Assembly: GCA_030522415.1 (NCBI GenBank)
Contig: CM060112.1
Span: 13,749,227 to 13,813,226 of the forward strand
DNA length: 64,000 nucleotides
Source: Channallabes apus
Lineage: Eukaryota > Chordata > Actinopteri > Siluriformes > Clariidae
Direction: 5' to 3'
Shown here: one piece after another, positions 22,141-35,084 of the stretch
How positions within the stretch are numbered: position 1 is the first letter of the stretch
Layout: the number at the start of each line of letters is the position of its first letter
Program-made: the position numbers and the translations under genes
Notes under the pieces: model-generated
The model's input: only the letters and a program-made list of their open reading frames with translations
Databases searched by the model: none
Told to the model about the DNA's origin: nothing

Positions 22141-23795
22141 ACTACTCACAATAGGTTAGGGATATTGTGAGAGACTTAGTGGATGTCATACATATGGTGC
22201 TTGTTTCACTTCAGACATTTTTGGGATAGGGAGGCAATTGTGTTGGGGTGATAAGCTTCAGTTAGTCCAAAATGCAGCCGCCAGGGTTCTCACTAGATCC
22301 AGAAAATATGATCATATAACCCCAATATTATCATCCCTGCACTGGCTACCTGTTCAGTTTAGAATAAATTACAAACTAGCATTACTTACATACAAGGCTT
22401 TAAATGGTTTAGCTCCTACATACCTAACCAGTCTTCTGATACACTACAATCCATCACGCTCCTTAAGATCACAAAACTCCAGACTTCTGGTAGTTCCCAG
22501 AATTTCTAAATATATACAGGGCTTTTTCATATTTAGCTCCAAAGCTTTGGAATAGCCTTCCAGACAGTGTTCAGGGCTCAGACACTGTTTCCCAGTTTAA
22601 AAGTAGACTCAAGACACATCTCTTTAATCTGGCATACATGTAATTCATCCCATAACCTCATACTCCAGTACATCTATCCTGAATGGCAACTACGCTAATT
22701 CTCCCCATCTGTTCTGTATTTTTCTACCCATTCTGAGGCATGGGGAGATTTTGCCAGCTTCAGTAGACAAAGGCCAGCCCTGCGAGGTTCTGAGGCACCC
22801 AGAGAAGGACCAGCTCCAGGTGGATTCAGCTTTATGATGGTTGGAGCTACACATGCTGCTTCTGTGCTTCCAGTGATCCAGACCTCATCTGCCCTCTGCA
22901 CCTACTGACTCGTCCCTATGCTGAACTGGACTTCCAGTTTCTTCCTAATGCCATCTCAGGGAGTTTTTCCTTGCCACCGTCGCCGTCACCCTTGGCTTGC
23001 TCATCAGAGACATTTCATTCATCATTCATTCATCTCATTATTATCTAGACACATTTTTCTCACACATACACACTTCCAAAAATTTCCTTTTTTAAAAATT
23101 TCTTTAATTTTTGTGAATCTGCTTTGAGACAATGACCATCGTTAAAAGCGCTATATAAATAATTAATAAATTGAATTGAATTGATAGTCACACCTCATTT
23201 TGTGTTTTCCAAGTGTGCCTTATATTGGGGCCAATCCCAAAAGACAACCTTTTCCAATGTGGCATCAATTTCAACATTCTGTGGGTATAAAAAGCTGGTA
23301 TTGTCAGTAAGTCATTCCAAGTTCATCATTCAAACAGCCATGAACACACAACGTCACTTAACGGATGAGCAGCGCCACCTGGCCATGGCGCCCCTTCGGG
23401 TCGGTGGCAGGCAGTTGCTCGTGAACTTGGTGTGTCTCAAAGTGTCATCAGCAGACCTTCATCAAGGACCTATGCACTCAGACATTGTTATGCAACTGCC
23501 ACACAACTGCAGGCTGTTTACGGGATGCTAGGGGTACTAGGGTTTCCAGACAAACCATTCGCATCATCCCCCAATTCCGCCAGCACACCCACAACTTTCT
23601 GTTCATGGTTGATAATGCTCCACCACATCGTGGCAGAATTGTCACAGCTCGACTTCAGGAAGTTGGAGTGCTTCATATGGTATGGCCATCAATGTGGAAC
23701 GCATTGCCTCAGAACAACATCATGAGGCTAGTGAGGAGCATGAGACGTCGCTGTCAAGCTGTCATTGCTGCAAATGGTGGAAATCCCTAACTTGT
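22141..23795 (+). mobile_element. Decayed Tc1-like element interrupted by LINE-2
   Basis: The left end CACTACTCACAATAGGTTAG (22141) looks like a Tc1 inverted repeat. After the LINE insert, the plus strand resumes with MNTQRHLTDEQRHLAMA near 23341 and FMVDNAPPHRGRIV (catalytic Asp block) near 23600. Internal deletions and frame changes are evident. The right end was replaced by a fragment of the 10618 family at 23796. Confidence 0.65.
22216..23184 (+). mobile_element. LINE-2-type retrotransposon 3' end
   Basis: The open frame at 22238-22555 contains LQLVQNAAARVLTRSRKYDH, ITPILSSLHWLPVQFRINYK and GLAPTYLTSLL, the C-terminal part of L2-clade ORF2. The 3' UTR has GGGAGTTTTTCCTTGCCACC, and the end has AAAGCGCTATATAAATAA followed by TTGAA repeats, the usual L2 terminus. 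The element is 5'-truncated, as most LINE copies are. Confidence 0.88.
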
Positions 23796-24033
23796 AAAGA
23801 TGATTAGGTTAATAGCTCGTTTAGAGAACCTTTTCATGATATGCTAATTTTTTGAGATAGGGATTTTGGGTTTTCATGAGCTGTATGCCACAATCATCAA
23901 TATTAAAACAATAAAAGGCTTGAACTACTTCAGTTGTGTGTAATGAATCTAAAATATATGAAAGTCTAATGTTTATCAGTACATTACAGAAAATAATCAA
24001 CTTTATCACAATATGCTAATTTTTTGAGAAGGA
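23796..24033 (-). mobile_element. Terminal fragment of the 10618 Tc1 family
   Basis: The sequence from TTAGGTTAATAGCTCGTTTAG to TTTTTTGAGAAGGACCTG matches one long inverted repeat of the element at 10618-11984, in reverse orientation to that copy's left arm. No transposase sequence is present. Confidence 0.85.
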
Positions 24034-24039
24034 CCTGTA

Positions 24040-26035
24040 TATATTTTTTTACATATTTCTTTTCTACTCTGTATTTTTTTTTTTTAAGCACCCTTTGCAC
24101 AGAGGAAACTCCAGGGGACATCCCCTTATGAGTGAAATGCACAAAATAACTGTTTCCTCCTGAACACTAACATGCTTTTACAATATCATCATCATCATCT
24201 TATTTGCATCTTATTGAGTTCTGTTTTGCTATATGCTATATTTTCTTACTTAATATATAAGGAGACAAAAAATAGCATATGTTTTAACAATTAATGTTCC
24301 ATTTGCTTGGTTTGGAACCTACTGCATGAACTACTACACTTTTTGTGTACCTTAAATGTGATACAAGAAATTACAGAAAGTATCAGTTAAAATTATTTTA
24401 TAGTTTTTTTCTAAAATGTTAGTTTCATTATAGTCTTTGGCTTCTTTCACTTTATGTAGAAGCTGAATGAACTGTGACTGTGTGATGAATTTTGTTTATG
24501 AGAACAGAAGGTGGATTTGCATTCTGTAGGGTGAGAAATGAAACCCACAACTTCTTAGTAATACCACATCAGTAGAGTCATGAAGAAACCTCCCCCCTTT
24601 TACAAGAACAGATAAAAAGCAATGTGTGTGGGGGGATTAACAGGTGTTTATATAGCCCTAGAGAATTATTTTAAGAAATTAATTTACAACAGACATTCCT
24701 TTGTTGCAAAAGACACTGCCACAAGACAGCTTTTCAGAAATTTGTGGGTAATTCAGACTTTGTCTTTAACCTTGTTGTTTTGCTAAAAATAAATAAATAA
24801 ATAAATAAATAAGCAATAGTTGGTGAGACTTCAATTTTTAATTATTTGATAATTCAAAAGATCTTCAAAGTCTTAAAAGGTATTAATCATAACATACATT
24901 TTCAGTAATTAGAGTGCTCTCTAAAAGTATTTGAATGCCAAGGCCATTTTTTGTCACTCTAAAAACATGTAGTATTAGGTTTCTATGTATGACTGTTTAT
25001 AGGTATAATATACATAATAATACACTTGATGTTAACCAATATTAACATTATCAGTGAACTACATATTAATTAAAAAAATTTATGAAATGGGAGTGGGGGG
25101 GGGGGGGGTGAGGGTCAAAGGTATAATTGTAGACTTTTGTAATCTAATTGTAGGGATCAGGATCAGCTACAAAACAACCAGGGGGCTTGTAGTGGGCTTG
25201 CATAGTCTCAAAACAACAGTTTACAAAACAACCAGGCTTGCATAGTCTCAGTTTGTGCGCGCGCCCGCAATATTTAAAAAGCCCAAATGAATGGATGAAC
25301 GAAACATAGATCCGAAATGAGGCAGGCAGGTAAAACACGGGCAGTTTTTCTTCTCCGCTGCTGAGCAAACGCTGCTCATGGTGATTTAATACACGGACGT
25401 ATTTTTGCACCTTTAATAAAGTATTCCAACTTGTTCAAATTATTATTTTGTTATTTTTATTTATTGGGAAAGTGTATTTTACATGAAAAGATGTTATGTT
25501 AATGTTTAAAAAAAGTTAGTAATTAGACCATCTCTAGTTCTGAAATGCCATCTGTTCTGGACAATGTGAATAAAGGAAATAGTGTCCATTCTGAGCATGC
25601 AGGCATATAACCCCTGTCCCCAAGCAGGACTCCATTAAACTCCCCTGCAAAAGAAGGGATCAATTACATATGCTGTGACACTCCGACAGTTCAAGTCTGT
25701 ATATATATATATATATATGAAGACTTATAAAGTTATGTGTGCCTACTGACTGTTACAACTATTTATCTTTTAAAATTATGATCACTAGTTTCCATGAAAA
25801 ATGCTTGTGGAGTAAAAACCCTTGCTTGAAATGTTCTCTTGCCTTCTGCAAACCTCTGCCAGTGAGGATGCTCGAAAGATCCTGGAGTCATGGACAGAGC
25901 CTGTGCATTTTGCCTCAACATTAGTAATTAGGCAGTTGCTGTCACAGATCATCTGAACACAGAGAGTGGATTTAGTGATACAGCATATTTTGTCTGGCAG
26001 AGCATTAATTTAAGATTGCTCAATATATGAATTGA
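24040..26035. other. Intergenic DNA with simple repeats
   Basis: No gene was seen. The stretch holds (AAAT)n near 24788-24812, a G-run near 25096-25109, and a short direct repeat near 25165-25250 in which AAAACAACCAGG and GGCTTGCATAGTCTCA each occur twice, the two copies of the second about 40-45 bases apart. Confidence 0.45.
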
Positions 26036-26037
26036 TG

Positions 26038-26330
26038 ACAGGCTCGATTCACGTCTCTGTGTGCATGGAGTTTGCATGTTCTCCCCGTGCTTGGTGGGTT
26101 TCCTCCGGGTACTCCGGTTTCCTCCCACAGTCCAAAGATATGCAGGTTCCCAAATTGCCCGTAGTGTGTGAGTGTGTGTGTGAGTGTGTGTGTGCCCTGC
26201 GATGGATTGGCACCCTGTCCAGGGTGTACCCCGCCTAGTGCCCGAAGTCTCCGGGGATAGGCTCCAGGTCCCCCGCGACCCTGAACACAGGATTAAGCGG
26301 TATAGAAAATGAATGAATGAATGAATGAAT
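26038..26330 (+). mobile_element. SINE, family A
   Basis: CAGGCTCGATTCACGTCTCT, GCATGGAGTTTGCATGTTCT, CCTCCCACAGTCCAAAGA and GATGGATTGGCACCCTGTCC run to GGATTAAGCGGTATAGAAAA with an (ATGA)n tail. The tRNA-like head is missing. Confidence 0.85.
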
Positions 26331-26395
26331 TGATGAACAATGTCAAATTCAGAGCTAAATCACTGGCAATGTACGGAGTTATTGCCAATCTACAT

Positions 26396-27217
26396 ACCTG
26401 TACATTGAGGCTATGGAAAGATTTCCTGTTCACATAGTCCGCCTCAGTTGGTCCAGCTGGGGCCTGTATTTTGATGTGGATGCCACCCACAGTAGGTAGA
26501 CTATGCTGGGTCTGCTGAACCGGTATCTCTTCCACAGATAGTCATCTGGGAAGGCAAGAGGGTTTACTCTGTCCCTAAAGACCCTTGGGGCTGGTGGTCT
26601 GAAAGCTCTTTCTAATATCCGTGCACCCTCATCCACAGGGTCTTCAATAAATGGACAGGCCATAATTACGTACTGGGGCTTCTCTGTTGACAATAGACCT
26701 GACCTTCATTAGGCAATTAAGCTGACATCTCGTTTTTTTATTATTATTATTATTATTTTGGTAAATGTAATAAGGCTTTTTTGTGTAATTGTTCATATTA
26801 ATTTCTGAATTTATGATTTTCTGTTTTCAGTCATTGCATTTCATGTTTGACCTTTTTTAATATGCTTACGATTTTATTTAAATTATTTTGGGGATAATTA
26901 AAATGCTGAGACATGATTTTTATAGGCTTAATAATTTTTTATTACACGACATGATTAGTGAGAGCGCGGAAATTAAACTGACGGAACGATCTTTAGGGAA
27001 TATGTTCCCACACGTCGGAGATTCTTTGAGACACCGCTTAAATAAGCGAGACAGTTAGCCTGCCCCGGACCAGGTTAATTTACCAGCATAAGTTGCCGGG
27101 GTAACTGAGTTTGAACTTTTTAAAGTTTGATTTATGAAACCGAATCTACCAAAAATAAGCCTGACTAACCGAAATAAGCCTGGCTTATACTCTAATCTTG
27201 GTTTATGGAACAGCTCC
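26396..27217 (-). mobile_element. PIF-Harbinger transposon remnant with HARBI1-like nuclease pieces
   Basis: The minus strand carries MACPFIEDPVDEGARILERA and DRVNPLAFPDDYLWKRYRFS near 26550-26690, the N-terminal region of Harbinger (HARBI1-like) nucleases. Further on come IHIKIQAPAGPTEADYVNRK and SFHSLNVQVC near 26390-26475, the block around the first catalytic Asp. The GAIDCTH-type catalytic motif is altered and a central section is missing. The right end reads CTTGGTTTATGGAACAGCTC, typical of the terminal repeat of fish Harbinger elements. It is inactive. Confidence 0.75.
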
Positions 27218-27700
27218 CCGCGTGCGGTTGGCGGGGCGGGCGCGAGTGTTGCTCCACCGAGACCGTCTTGCGCCTTAGCAGCTGCACGCTGGCGAGACAT
27301 CGAACTCTGCGGAGGCTGGACCGCCTCCGGGACAATGTGCTTCTCCACAAAAGGACCCCGGCGTTCACAGCGCCGACCGCCTTCACGCCTCCAAGACTGA
27401 GCGTCATGGTGACCGGGGACGGTCACAGCTCGGGTGGGGGCAGTGTGGCGTGGGCGGTGCGGCGGCTGACGACCGTCATGCCTTGCGGGGGTTTTCTATG
27501 TGTCCACCATGAGAGAGAGAGAGAGGTGTTTGAGTTAGTGGCTTCGACCAAGTTGTGTGCGTGTGTGTGTGCTTGATTGTGTATGTGTGCTGAGAGTAAT
27601 AAACTACTCCCCAGCCATTTGCATTGGGTAGCAAGTAAGCTCACTCATCCTCCAAGATCCCTGCTAGCGTCGAAAAACGCTACTATATTATTAGAGCTAC
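27218..27700. other. GC-rich segment of unknown nature
   Basis: GC content jumps compared with the flanks, and several overlapping open frames exist on both strands (27055-27426, 27205-27576). None has a recognised domain, and the overlap points to composition and not selection. It ends with AATAAACTACTCCCCAGCC near 27597. It may be the end of an LTR element or a decayed 5' gene flank. Confidence 0.3.
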
Positions 27701-28710
27701 CACATCTACTGTAAAAAATCATATTATGACAAGAAACACTCAGTTAAGTAAGGAGAAAAGACAGTCCATTATTACTTTAAGAACACATCAGAGCCTGCCA
27801 CACATGGGGTCCAGCAGGCAATGAGCCAAATAAAAGCATAGGATTAAATGATTATCACTTTCTTTCCCACCTCCCAGTCTCTAGAGTTTACAAAAAATTG
27901 TGGTTCTCCAAGTGAAGTTATAGGAGAATGACTTTTTTCTTTCTATATTTAACTGTCCAGTTTTTGGGAACCTGTGAAAAATACAGTTATTTAAATTACC
28001 AAAGTCTCACCATTAGGTCTTTCTAATAAAATGGTGTGTAAATGTATCTGTTGATTCTGTACATAAATGAGACATACACTACCTGTAAATAAATAAATAA
28101 TTAATCTCCATTTCAGATGGGTCAAATTAATGGACGAGCATTCATTCATTCATCTTCTGTACCGCTTTATCCTCTATACAGGGTCCTGGAGCCTATCCCA
28201 GGAGGCTTAGGGCACAAGGCAGGGTACAGGGTGCCAATCCATCGCAGGGCATAATGGACGAGCAATAAACAACTAAATAGATTTGAAATGATGGAAATGT
28301 GATTACAGTTCAACACATTATTAATAAAATATTACTGAACCATCAACTTTGTGGAAAAAATGTGGTTGGAAAAATCAGGGAAGATCAATTAATGCTTGGA
28401 GTAGTTGCATCCTAAAACACTGACAATAGAAATCACTGCTACCTTAAATAGTTAAAGTTAGAGCATTTCCACACACACAATGTGATGAGAAGTGACAGGA
28501 TTTTCACTAAACTGCTGTGCGGCCATAAGAAATCCACTTGTAAGCCCACTTGTAAAAAGGGTTCAGTTTGCTAGGGATAAATGGAAAACGGTCATGTGAT
28601 TCCAGTGCCATGTGTGCATTGTGCATATTGCAATGTTCAAACTTGCGGTTTCTTCAGCTGACTAGGTCTAGCAATCAGCATCTGATGTGGCAATAAAATT
28701 ATATTAATTG
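27700..28710. other. Intergenic DNA with antisense SINE fragment
   Basis: The only recognised item is at about 28148-28253 on the minus strand: the tail half of SINE family A (TACCGCTTTATCCTCTATAC ... CCAATCCATCGCAGGGC) with an (ATTC)n start. No gene was seen. Confidence 0.5.
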
Positions 28711-29068
28711 ACTACACGGGGTAGTGGTTAGCACTGTCGCCTTGCACCTCCAGGGTCTGGGTTCGATTCCCCGGCCAGGCTCGATTCCCGTCTCTGTGTG
28801 CATGGAGTTTGCATGTTCTCCCCGTGCTTGGTGGGTTTCCTCCGGGTACTCCGGTTTCCTCCCACAGTCCAAAGACATGCAGATTAGGCTAATTGGCGTT
28901 CCTAAATTGCCCGTAGTGTGTGATTGGGTGTGTGAGTGTGTGTATGTGTGTGGGCCCTGTGATGGATTGGCACCCTGTCCAGGGTGTACCCCGCCTAGTG
29001 CCCGAAGTCTCCTGGGATAGGCTCCAGGTCCCCCACGACCCTGAACACAGGATTAAGCGGTATAGAAG
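28711..29068 (+). mobile_element. SINE, family A, near full length
   Basis: The tRNA-like head has GTAGTGGTTAGCACTGTCGC (A-box region) and GGGTCTGGGTTCGATTCCCC (B box). Then come GCATGGAGTTTGCATGTTCT, TAGGCTAATTGGCGTTCC and CACCCTGTCCAGGGTGTACC, and the end is GGATTAAGCGGTATAGAAG. This is the most complete copy of the family in the window. Confidence 0.88.
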
Positions 29069-29590
29069 ATACCGGGGGCACAAGGAATCATTTCAAACAT
29101 GAACTGGTTACCATGTTATGTGCTGTAATTAAAAAAAAAAATTTGTTGTGGTTTACATTTTGTTGTATGGGCAACTGATTATTTTTCCAATAAAGAAACT
29201 AAGTAAATAGTCAAGTTAAACAATAGTTAAGCAATTAAGTTCTGATCTTTGTTGTCATTAAATTATTTTATTGCGCCTCTAATAGACTGCCTGCCAGATT
29301 ACTGAGTAATCAAATCATATCCAGTTTACATTTTAAGTATATTTATAAAAATGTGCTTAGAATAGAAAGAGTTTGCATGTTTCTAAAATTTGTTTGGCCA
29401 TGTATAAATAAGTATAAAATGTGAATGAATTAAACTGCACAGTAAATAGGTTTTTTTCCCCAGTATAATCCCATTCATGCATCATCCAAAAAGTCTATTC
29501 AAGTTTCTAGGTGCTACTTATTGTGTTTCTGTCCATTCTAATTGGCGATGTCAGTGTTATGTTTCTAACAATTTAAATCTGTCAGCAACA
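29069..29590. other. AT-rich intergenic DNA
   Basis: No gene or named repeat was recognised. Confidence 0.4.
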
Positions 29591-29591
29591 T

Positions 29592-30176
29592 GTAGGTCCT
29601 TCTCAAAAAATTTGCATATTGTGATAAAGTTCATTATTTTCTGTAATGTTCTGATAAACTTTCATATATTTTAGATTCATTACACACAACTGAAGTAGTT
29701 CAAGCCTTTTATTGTTTTAATATTGATGATTGTGGCATACAGAGTGCTGTATCAAGGCACCTCAGTGGGAAGTCTGTGGGAAGGAAAAAGTGTGGCAGAA
29801 AACGCTGCACAACGAGAAGAGGTGACCGGGCCCTGAGGAAGATTGTGGAGAAGGACCGATTCCAGACCTTGGGGGACCTGCGGAAGCAGTGGACTGAGTC
29901 TGGAGTAGAAACATCCAGAGCCACCGTGTACAGGCGTGATGATTAGGTTAATAGCTCGTTTAGAGAACCTTTTCATGATATGCTAATTTTTTGAGATGGG
30001 GATTTTGGGTTTTCGTGAGCTGTATGCCACAATCATCAATATTAAAACAATAAAAGGCTTGAACTACTTCAGTTTGTGTGTAATGAATCTAAAATATATG
30101 AAAGTCTAATGTTTATCAGTACATTACAGAAAATAATGAACTTTATCACAATATGCTAATTTTTTTTAGAAGGACC
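29592..30176 (+). mobile_element. Deletion derivative of the 10618 Tc1 family
   Basis: Both long inverted repeats are present (AGGTCCTTCTCAAAAAATTT left, TTTTTTTAGAAGGACCTG right). Only a short transposase segment remains between them (about 29742-29937, matching 11056-11247 of the full copy: SAVSRHLSGKSVGRKKCGRK). One internal deletion runs from the left repeat into the DNA-binding domain, and a second removes everything after YRR. Confidence 0.9.
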
Positions 30177-30179
30177 TGA

Positions 30180-31550
30180 ATAAACTGTACTTTATACTTG
30201 TATAAATTATAAGCTAAAGGTGAGTACAAGATCCAACAGCTTCTGTCATAAAGAAGGATTTGAATGAGTTTAAAAGGTCTTCATTGTTACCAATGTTGTA
30301 TTAATTGACATAATACTTAATGCAAATGAAGATTTCTAGACTACTAACACTACGTATTGTGGATGTAGAATTAACAGGTCTTCTTCAGGGTTCTTGACAT
30401 CACTCTGATGCTAATTAGATTAGAAATTATACAAGATTAAAGGATAGCATCTATTTTCTTTAAGCCATTTTAATTCCTAGTAATGCAACTATTTCATGTC
30501 TTGAACAATGTTCTCTTGCTTAAACATTTCCTTAACAAATGTTTCATAATATGATACCTCTGCCTTCAGCTTTATCAATCATGCTGTTTGCCCTTTGAGT
30601 GATTGGGCATGACCTTTTGTCTTCTCTTGAGTGCTGTGTCTTCTCCATTAATGGCAAATATTCTCTCTTCACCTAGCGCTAGCACTTAAAGAGCAATAAA
30701 AAAACAATAACAGTAGTCTGAGCAATGTGTAATTCACCTGTAGCCATCTCCCTCCCCAGCCTCCCGCCCATAGCTCTCAAGAGCCAGAGGTTCCCAGTGG
30801 TACCAGTGTGAGGTTAAGTAAACAATTCATCATCATGTCTAAATGACCTAAATTAATTTGCCTCTCTCATGTATGTGCTCAAAAACAGTTTGTGTCAACT
30901 ATTCCAGTCTCTGATAGATCTGGACTGATCGCTGATAGATCAAGGGACTGTTTTAACTTGTTTACACTGCTGACTTGGAACGGACGGGTGCATGGACTAA
31001 AGAAGGAGAACGGAGCAAAGGAGATGGTTATCGACTGCAGAAAGAACAGAAACCTGTCTCCTGTTGGATCTTTCCAAGTAAAACCATTCAGCAAATATTT
31101 AGGCATTTACAGTTAAGTGAGGGTTTTAGATGCATTAGATATTTTCAGTGTTTCTGATTGACATGGTATATACAAATCTTGTATACTGGGTGCCCTCAAA
31201 CATCTACCATACCTCAAGAATCAAGGCTGATCACATCTTTACTGTAATTTTCCTTGTTCACTTACTATTTAATTTAGTAAAAGGCAAAGGTAACCCAAAA
31301 GAAATACATAAAATTCACAGGAGGATGACAGCCTACTTTTTTACAGTCTTCTGTAAATCATAGCGTACTAGAACCTTGCTTAGAACATTTTGTAACCAAT
31401 TTAAGACAAATGACAAAGGTTTGAGGCATCTGATTTAAAACTTTTTTTCCCCTGTTTCTAATTATTATGATTTTCCTTCGGGGCAGTCGAACCATTAATT
31501 ATTTCATATAAAGCAGCAAAATATTCTGCACTATAAAACACACTAGGATG
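30180..31550. other. Intergenic DNA with a decayed LINE piece
   Basis: At about 30880-31116 (plus) a broken reverse-transcriptase-like stretch reads KEMVIDCRKNRNLSPVGSFQ and FSKYLGI, resembling the KTKEMVVDFRR ... YKYLG block of fish LINEs. The rest shows nothing recognisable. Confidence 0.45.
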
Positions 31551-33541
31551 CTTAAAAAAGTAAAAACTTGTAGACACAATCTTTGTTTAAAGATCATTAC
31601 ATTAATTCTCCCAGTGATAGATTATGGTTTTAAATTACATGATTAGCCATCAGAATGTTGCAGTGCACAAAGAGATCCCAGGCATAAATAAAGCATCAAT
31701 ATTTATAAAGAACAAGGTCAATATACAAACAAAAAAGATATGGTATAAATCAACCTACATCAAACTTAGAACTTGTATGAATTGCTTGAATTACAAAGGT
31801 TTAGTTCAAGTTATAATTAATGTGTAACATTTTATGTCTTCAAATTTAATAATTTAAATATTACCTGTGAAGAAAAAAAAAACCTCTTATATAAGAATAT
31901 GAACACTTGTGTCTCATGAAAAATGTCTTCCATACTAAAGTAGACATTAAGGCATGGAATATATGTCTTTTATTAGAATAATTTAGTTCTGTGTTTATTT
32001 ATAATATCTAGTAGAACTACACAGCTTCTACAAAATGTTACTGTTTACATTTAAGGTGTGTAAGATGTGATATATTAGTAAATTCAAATTAGGCTGAGGT
32101 TTGTAGATAGCCAATTTTTGGACCAGATTCTTCCAAAGTGCTTTATCACTACACAAAATGTTCCCATTTCTTAGACTAGAAAAGCTGGCAGACCATTTAA
32201 GGTTAGAATCAAGGCAATATGCTTGTTGTCCAAAAGCCCATGACCAGCATTAGCTTTCTCTATTACACAGGACAGGAAAAACAAATAAAACTACAAAATC
32301 AACCATTCTGACCAAAGAAAAACAAAAGGTCTTCTTTCTTTAAGATACTTCTTAAAGAAAAGCATCACAATTAGGATAAAAAGTCACTTTGAAGGATAAA
32401 TTTCAAACTACATAAACCATTTCTTTACAATAAACAACAAAGTTTTCATTTCAAATGTCAAGGGCAAGTTAAAGAAAAACAACTGTATAGGTAGGTTTTT
32501 TATCTCAGCATAATGTAGCATATCTAAACCTATCAAATGCATTTGCAACCTGCAAGGGGAAAAAAATAAGCAATCTCTCATAAGGGGCAGCAAGTGACCT
32601 GAACTACTCAAAACAGCAAGCTTCTTTAAGACTCATTTCTTTTTTTGTTTCAGAAGTACAGAAGATGCAAATTTAAGCTATGAAAAAAATCTACACAATT
32701 ACATATAACTTTTGAGAATATGTAAAAATGTACAGTACATTGCTTAAAGACAAAATCTAACAGTTGGCAGTGTACAATTTAATTCACAAACTAAAAATAT
32801 ATATATATATCATCATAATCCTGAATGGTGTTTAAAAAATAAACAGGAAAAAGTTTAAGAAAGCATTACAGAAAAAAAACCTACTTAAATAATAATAATA
32901 ATATTTTTTTAAAATGAAGAAGATACAGAATTCTATTATTAGTCTGACAAAGATTCTCTAGGTCACACCTAACAAAGTAGAAAATAATAAAATTGCAATT
33001 TTCATGTTTCTTGCCATATTCTATCCCTTCTTTAAAAATATCAGGTGTTTGGAACAGCCTAACTTTTCAAAGCTTTGGTGAACAGCAGTCATATATTTAC
33101 AAACAACTTCAAAATCAAAACAGGTTTATATATAGCCACAGTGATTAATTACAAGCAATGAAAAATTGGCCACATTCCCCCTACAACACTTGATCATCAT
33201 ATTTGTACACAACTTATTCACTTATTTTATTCAGATTTCAGGCAAATAAAGGCAGTGGAGCTGTCAAGGTTCATTCAAACATTAAAAAGTACACAAATTA
33301 ATTTACAATTTAATTTGATCTAAAATATTTTTTCTCTAAATATGTACCAATATAATAAATTTGAGCATATGAAACCTGACATTCATATGGACACACCGGT
33401 GCTCCAAAGACAATTATAATTAAGTAAGGTGACAGTATGTAGAAAAGTTAGAGTGGCTAACCCTTATTAAAATGGGGGGGGGGGGGGGAGTTAAAAAAAA
33501 AAAGGGGGGGGGGTAAAAGCCTTATACATGCAGAATAATCT
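31550..33541 (-). other. Probable mtss 3' UTR and downstream DNA
   Basis: This is long AT-rich sequence immediately after the mtss stop codon on the minus strand, without coding blocks or clear transposons. There is a G-run at 33475-33513. Several TTTATT hexamers (minus-strand AATAAA) exist, including one near 33223, but the true poly(A) site cannot be chosen from sequence alone. Confidence 0.4.
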
Positions 33542-35017
33542 TCAGTTTAGATAGTTGGTGGTGATGAGAGGTGCTGAGCGATCATTTGTAAGTGTGCGTC
33601 GGAGTTTCACCCCCCTGCGGATCATGCTTAGCATATCATTGCCACCACTTGGGAGCTGATTGGAATCATTTCCAGACACATCTGAATAATGTGCAGTGTC
33701 TGGAGCTGGAACAGATGACCAGCGCTGTAGTGTAGCATTCTGTTGAGGTAGTTGACACTGCTGTTGATCATACTGCTGGATTGGATTATGTTGTTTGGGA
33801 AGCTGTGAATGCTGAGGTTTTATGTTCAGAACTTGTTGCTGATTGTGGTCATGTTGAAGAGGGTGCTGGTGTTGTGCATGGATGTATTGTTGATATTGTG
33901 GCTCCCGTTGTGCTTGATTGTATTGTTGATATTGTACTGGGTGTTGCTGCTTGTTGTACTCTTGGTGGCACAGTCTGTGTTTTTGGTTGTACTGTGGATT
34001 ATTGTCAGTGTGGTGTTGGAACTGCCTTTGATGTTGCTTGCTAGTTTGGTAGATCTGCTCTGTGATACCTACCGGTGGCTGCCCAGGGAACATTGCATAG
34101 TATGGGGTGGGCATTGTACTCATATTGTGGGTGGTGGTGGAGGGTATATGTTTAGCAGGTGGCAAATCAGAGCCGGAGTGACGAGCAGCTTCAGGGGGCA
34201 ATTGGAGGCACCCTCCCTCATTCTCACTAAGGATTTGGGCCAAACCAGTGTGGGATGTAGCTGGTTTTAGTGGCACCTAAGAAGAGAGGTTAATGTGAAA
34301 ATGTTTACTAATTTTTTTTCATTACACAAAACCGTTTACAAGTATATGATCACAGGACTTGCACAATAAGGTTCAGCAATCATATCCATCAGAATCAGAA
34401 TATTTAATTATTACTTAGTGATTACCTGCGGTGTGGAAATGGGGATTGGCACTCCTCCACTGATGGTACCACGTCGAAGGTTGGCTTTACTGGATGGTTT
34501 ACGCCTGATGGTGGCTGTGTGATGCTGATGTAGCAGTAGTGACTCGGGCTCAGTCAGCAGGCTTACAGTAGATGCAGGTCTCTTGCTCTGGAACAGCTTA
34601 CGGTAGTTCAGGCTCAGCTCACTGTTACGTGGAATTGTGCATGATTTGTCAAAATCGGAAGGGTTGGAGTTGTCATCACCTCCGTGAAGAGAGATATAGT
34701 CATAATCTGAGAATAAAGTAGAAAGGCAAAAAGAAAAAAACATAGGTCAGATAACAAAATGCTCAGCAGCATGACAGTCTACTTTTTTTTTTTTTTTTTT
34801 ACATATTTTCAACCAGGAAAAGGTTCTTCTCTGTGTAACAAGGCACTTTTTTGGGATGTTCAATGGAACTAACCCAAAACCAGTAGCTTAAAATATTACA
34901 CATTCATTAACACCTCAATTAGATGATATGTTTAAGTGTGAATATGAAATGAGATGCATATAATATTTAGGGAACCTCTGTTTGCACATGTGGTGACTGA
35001 TGAAACACATACATATG

Positions 35018-35084
<67 letters not shown>

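Noticed and set aside
33809..34270. 153-codon plus-strand frame rich in Leu/Val
   Set aside because: It is antisense to the Gln/His-rich mtss exon, where the opposite strand of CAR-rich codons naturally gives Leu/Val frames.
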